Below, one piece after another: positions 61,175-64,000 of a stretch of 64,000 nucleotides of DNA. The stretch spans positions 124,001 through 188,000 of the forward strand of contig DWZP01000004.1 of NCBI GenBank assembly GCA_019117495.1, written 5' to 3'. Within the stretch, counting starts at the first letter, position 1. Each line of letters opens with the position of its first letter. This DNA comes from Fusicatenibacter_A intestinipullorum (GTDB lineage Bacteria > Bacillota > Negativicutes > Acidaminococcales > Acidaminococcaceae). The translations under genes were made by a program, and so were the position numbers. The notes beneath the pieces were generated by a model. It was not told the DNA's origin, made no database searches, and saw only the letters and a list, made by a program, of their open reading frames with translations.

Positions 61175-61930
61175 TTAATCGTCTTTGCGCAGAACTATTT
61201 TGCTAACACGGTCATTGGCATCAATGTAAAAATCAAGCCCGGCATCTTCATAATCACCGTCATTCGGAAAATCATATCCAAGCATCATGGTTTGTTTTAA
61301 ACTTTCATCATTTTTATCAGGCGTAAAATAAACCACTCTGTTAGGCATGCCATACTGGCCTACAACACGTGCGGCTTCATCGCCGTTGCTTACGCCGCGC
61401 ATGGTTGCAAACAAAGGTGATTTGCCTTCCATAGCTGTAATGATATGTTTTTTGCGGTTAACGCTGATTTTTACATCTGCGTACTCATAAACATAATCAC
61501 CGTGTTCTTTGCCTTCTTTAAGCAGTTTGCCGAGAGCTGCGTTTTCCGGCACAAAAACATCGTCAAGTTTCCATTCGCCAAAATTAATATCCTCATCATT
61601 AAGCAAGGGTTCAGCTTCCGCAGGCGTTAAATATTCGGTTGCAATATAACCCTTATGCCCGTTCCATACGGCTTCAGCCCAGGGCTGCTCGTCTTTTGTA
61701 ATGCGCAAAAGCGAATGGCGCGGCAGGCAGCTGATTATGTTATTGCTTACGGCAGGATTGGAACGGAAATTAACGTCATCTTCTGCCAAAATCATAAATT
61801 CGCCGCTTTTGTAGCCGCTTACGCGTTCGGTTGAATAAAATTTTGTCAAATCTTCTGCCGATGCAGAATTTGCAAATACGGCGAAGCTGATTGCCGCCGT
61901 AGCCGTCAAAGCAAAAACTCCCTTAAACAT
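61175..61930 (-). CDS. Exported SH3-like domain protein
   Basis: A 251-residue protein with a signal peptide (FKGVFALTATAAISFAVFAN, cleaved near SASA). Residues about 42-100 form a bacterial SH3 domain (FMILAEDDVNFRSNPAVSNN, SLLRITKDEQPWAEAVWNGH, KGYIATEYL), a fold that often binds peptidoglycan peptides. The C-terminal half (VYEYADVKISVNRKKHIITA, RGVSNGDEAARVVGQYGMPN) resembles a secreted small domain about which I can say little. It follows ctpA by 21 nt, suggesting an envelope role. Confidence 0.8.
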   Translation of the reverse strand: MFKGVFALTATAAISFAVFANSASAEDLTKFYSTERVSGYKSGEFMILAEDDVNFRSNPAVSNNIISCLPRHSLLRITKDEQPWAEAVWNGHKGYIATEYLTPAEAEPLLNDEDINFGEWKLDDVFVPENAALGKLLKEGKEHGDYVYEYADVKISVNRKKHIITAMEGKSPLFATMRGVSNGDEAARVVGQYGMPNRVVYFTPDKNDESLKQTMMLGYDFPNDGDYEDAGLDFYIDANDRVSKIVLRKDD

Positions 61931-61951
61931 TACTGCTTTGCTGCTCCTTTC

Positions 61952-63103
61952 TTATTTTGCAAGCTGTTCTTTTAAATAGTTTTCTGCTGCTTCCAGCTGA
62001 GTGTCTTTCATGCTTTGCAGGTCAAACTCAACCTCAACATCAGGCTTAATGCCGGTGCCGTGAATGGAACGCCCGCTCGGCGTATAATATTTGGCTGTTG
62101 TAAGTTTCAGCCCTGTATTTTCGCTTAATTTATAAACGGATTGAACAGAACCCTTGCCAAAAGTCTGCACGCCGAAAAGTTTGCCCGCGCCGGTATCCTG
62201 CACCGCACCGGCAACAATTTCAGCCGCACTGGCGCTGCCGTGGTCAACAAGCACAGCCAGCGGATACTTAACTTTTTCAAGGTTTGATTCTTCCACAAAG
62301 GTATTGCCGCTGCGGTCCTTAATAGACACCACCGTGCCTTTGGGAACAATGTACTGCGCAACTTTTACGCATTCGCCCAAAATGCCGCCGGGGTTATGGC
62401 GCAAATCAAGCAGCAGGGCCTGCATGCCTTCTTTTTCAAGCTCTATATACTTTTTGGCAAAATCGGCGCCGGTCTGTTCGTTAAATACCGAAATGCGTAT
62501 ATAACCGATTTTTGTACCGGGCAGCATCTGCCCGCCTACCGATTCTACCTTAATATCGCCGCGGATAACGCGCACTGTGCGCTCTGCTCCGTCTGCGCTT
62601 TCAAGAAGCAGTTCCACTTCCGTGCCCTGTTTGCCGCGTATTTTGGCAACAACATCCTCCAGCTGCATACCGTCAACATTCGTACCGTCAACAGCAAGAA
62701 TTTTATCTCCGGCTTTTATTCCGGCTTCGTCGCCAGGTGTTCCTTTCATAGGCGCAACTACAACAAAATCATCGCCTTTTTTACCAAGAACAACACCAAT
62801 ACCGCCAAAAACACCGTCCGTCAAATCAGTAATTTCGCTGAAGCTTTTTTTGTCAAGGTAAGCGGAATACGGGTCGCCCAAAGCCTTAACCATGCCGGAA
62901 GTAGCACCGTCAAACAACTTTTCGCTGTCAACCGGCTCCACATAGTTATCACGCACGGTAACAAGTGTTTTTAAAAATACCATGCCTCCGGCAGAACTGC
63001 CGGCCGCTTTCTGCACCAAGGCCATGATAACGGCCAGGGTAATTACTGCTGTACAGGCACATGCCAGCAGCAAAGTTAAAAAATTAAACCTTTTTTTCAG
63101 CAT
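61952..63103 (-). CDS. ctpA: C-terminal processing peptidase (S41)
   Basis: A 383-residue exported protease with an N-terminal signal anchor (about residues 7-30, FLTLLLACACTAVITLAVIM). A PDZ domain (about 95-175; FGGIGVVLGKKGDDFVVVAP, AGIKAGDKILAVDGTNV) precedes the S41 core with LLLDLRHNPGGIL, the catalytic Ser in DHGSASAAEIVAGAV (about 293) and Lys in VQTFGKGSVQSVY. Cleaves C-terminal tails of envelope proteins. Lies next to an M23 peptidase gene, as in many Firmicutes. Confidence 0.95.
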   Translation of the reverse strand: MLKKRFNFLTLLLACACTAVITLAVIMALVQKAAGSSAGGMVFLKTLVTVRDNYVEPVDSEKLFDGATSGMVKALGDPYSAYLDKKSFSEITDLTDGVFGGIGVVLGKKGDDFVVVAPMKGTPGDEAGIKAGDKILAVDGTNVDGMQLEDVVAKIRGKQGTEVELLLESADGAERTVRVIRGDIKVESVGGQMLPGTKIGYIRISVFNEQTGADFAKKYIELEKEGMQALLLDLRHNPGGILGECVKVAQYIVPKGTVVSIKDRSGNTFVEESNLEKVKYPLAVLVDHGSASAAEIVAGAVQDTGAGKLFGVQTFGKGSVQSVYKLSENTGLKLTTAKYYTPSGRSIHGTGIKPDVEVEFDLQSMKDTQLEAAENYLKEQLAK

Positions 63104-63127
63104 TTATGCCCCTCCAATTGCAGCCCA

Positions 63128-64000
63128 TTACGGCAGATAGTTCATCGGGTCGGTAAGTTCACCGTTCAGGCGTGCTTCAAAATGGCAGTGCGGGCCGGTA
63201 GACCAGCCGGTGCTGCCTGCAAGCGCTATCGTCTGGCCCTGCTGCACATACTGGCCTTCAGATACCCACAGCTCACTGTTATGCCCATACAAACTTACAA
63301 GCCCGCCGCCATGGTCAATCATTACGCAGTAGCCATAACCGCCCAGCCAGCCGGAATATACAACCGTGCCGCTGTCTGCCGCGGCAATAGGCGTACCGGT
63401 ATCACAGGCAATATCATAACCGGAATGGTAACGGGTAGTACCGAAAATAGGATGTGTGCGCCAGCCATAGTAGGAAGTAATTTCGCCCTGCACCGGCCAG
63501 ATAAATTTGCCCGTGCCTCCGCCGCCCGGCATACCGCCCGCATTTTGCAGGCTGCGCAGCATGCTGGCGATGTTTTCGCTGATAGCGGCAAGGCGGTCGT
63601 ACTCGCCTTCAACCTGGCTGCGTTCTTCTTCGGCAGCATATAAAAGCTGCGCTCTTTCTTCTCGCCGTGCTTCTGCTTCCTGGCGTTTTACTTCAAGCTC
63701 TGCCCTTAAAGCATCAAGCTCCTTGGTCTGGGCATCAAGTTCTTTCTGCCGCTTTTCAATTTCAGCCATTGATTTGTTAATGGCATCAAGCATTGCAATA
63801 TCGCGGCTGATTATTTTTTGCAGCAGGAACATACGGGACGAAAAATCGGAAAAATCCTTCGCACCCAAAAGTACGTCCAGATAGTTAATCTGTCCGTTGA
63901 TATAAATATCGCGCAGACGCTTTTTAAAAATGTTCATCCTGCGTTCAAGGTTGGCTTTTTCTTCTGCCAGTTTAGCCTGATTATCGGCAATGGCAGCGTC
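63128..64000 (-). CDS. M23 peptidase with coiled coil (EnvC-like), N-terminus beyond right edge
   Basis: The reading frame stays open to base 64000, so the ATG at 63937 is not the true start; 290 residues are visible. The N-terminal part is a long coiled coil (AEIEKRQKELDAQTKELDAL). The C-terminal LytM domain has zinc ligands His and Asp in YHSGYDIACDTGTPIAAADS and HxH in GPHCHFEARLNGE, so it looks catalytically complete, in contrast to E. coli EnvC. It hydrolyses or regulates hydrolysis of peptidoglycan cross-links at division. With ctpA downstream, ftsE/ftsX may be expected outside the window. Confidence 0.9.
   Translation of the reverse strand, partial: DAAIADNQAKLAEEKANLERRMNIFKKRLRDIYINGQINYLDVLLGAKDFSDFSSRMFLLQKIISRDIAMLDAINKSMAEIEKRQKELDAQTKELDALRAELEVKRQEAEARREERAQLLYAAEEERSQVEGEYDRLAAISENIASMLRSLQNAGGMPGGGGTGKFIWPVQGEITSYYGWRTHPIFGTTRYHSGYDIACDTGTPIAAADSGTVVYSGWLGGYGYCVMIDHGGGLVSLYGHNSELWVSEGQYVQQGQTIALAGSTGWSTGPHCHFEARLNGELTDPMNYLP

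Overview
The window reads as chromosomal DNA of a diderm (outer-membrane-bearing) Firmicute of the class Negativicutes, most like the Acidaminococcaceae (for example Phascolarctobacterium); the genus is an inference. Typical Firmicute gene neighbourhoods (sepF/ylmH/divIVA, amaP/asp23, T-box leaders on ileS and the trp operon, AGGAGG-type ribosome binding sites) sit beside a type V autotransporter that needs an outer membrane. GC is roughly mid-40s percent, lower in the autotransporter passenger. Nearly all genes lie on the minus strand in tightly packed, often overlapping operons. No insertion sequence, prophage or CRISPR array is visible.

Region by region. 1-10.3 kb (minus): a housekeeping and envelope-stress operon asp23-amaP-DUF2273-nusB-(TsaD paralogue)-xseA-xseB-ispA-dxs-tlyA-nadK-argR-recN, with recN cut by the left edge. 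10.4-17.6 kb: threonine synthase, a YbaK deacylase, glutamine-dependent NAD synthetase (plus), the yhdT-panF pantothenate symporter pair (minus) and a PepT-like peptidase (plus). 17.7-23.1 kb is the accessory-looking part: a small helix-turn-helix protein, a 1329-residue autotransporter whose promoter spacer carries a G7 tract, and a divergent sigma-70-like protein. 23.2-26.3 kb: ileS under an isoleucine T-box. 26.3-36.9 kb: a long minus-strand series from nfeD-floA through a polyphosphate:AMP phosphotransferase, a radical SAM protein, pgeF, yggS, sepF, proC, ylmH and divIVA to a histidine phosphatase. 36.9-38.7 kb: a secreted serine hydrolase and tRNA-Asn.

38.8-52.7 kb is a 14-gene anaerobic cobalamin operon (cbiD-L-F-G-H-J-ET-A-B, cobD, an ApgM-like phosphomutase/phosphatase, cbiP, cobO, cbiC) under one promoter and a cobalamin riboswitch. 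It covers most corrin-ring steps from precorrin-2 and makes adenosylcobinamide phosphate. The early enzymes (uroporphyrinogen methyltransferase, cobalt chelatase) and the nucleotide-loop enzymes (CobU, CobS, CobT, CobC) are not here. The ApgM-like gene is the best candidate in the window for an undescribed function: it sits where a missing phosphatase or kinase step would be expected.

52.7-56.3 kb (plus): DUF896 protein, RluA-type pseudouridine synthase, class II fructose-bisphosphate aldolase and an exported metallophosphatase. 56.3-61.1 kb (minus): trpDCFBA under a tryptophan T-box, without trpE and trpG. 61.2-64 kb (minus): a secreted SH3-like protein, a CtpA-type protease and an M23 peptidase with a coiled coil, cut by the right edge; this resembles the ftsX-envC-ctpA neighbourhood.
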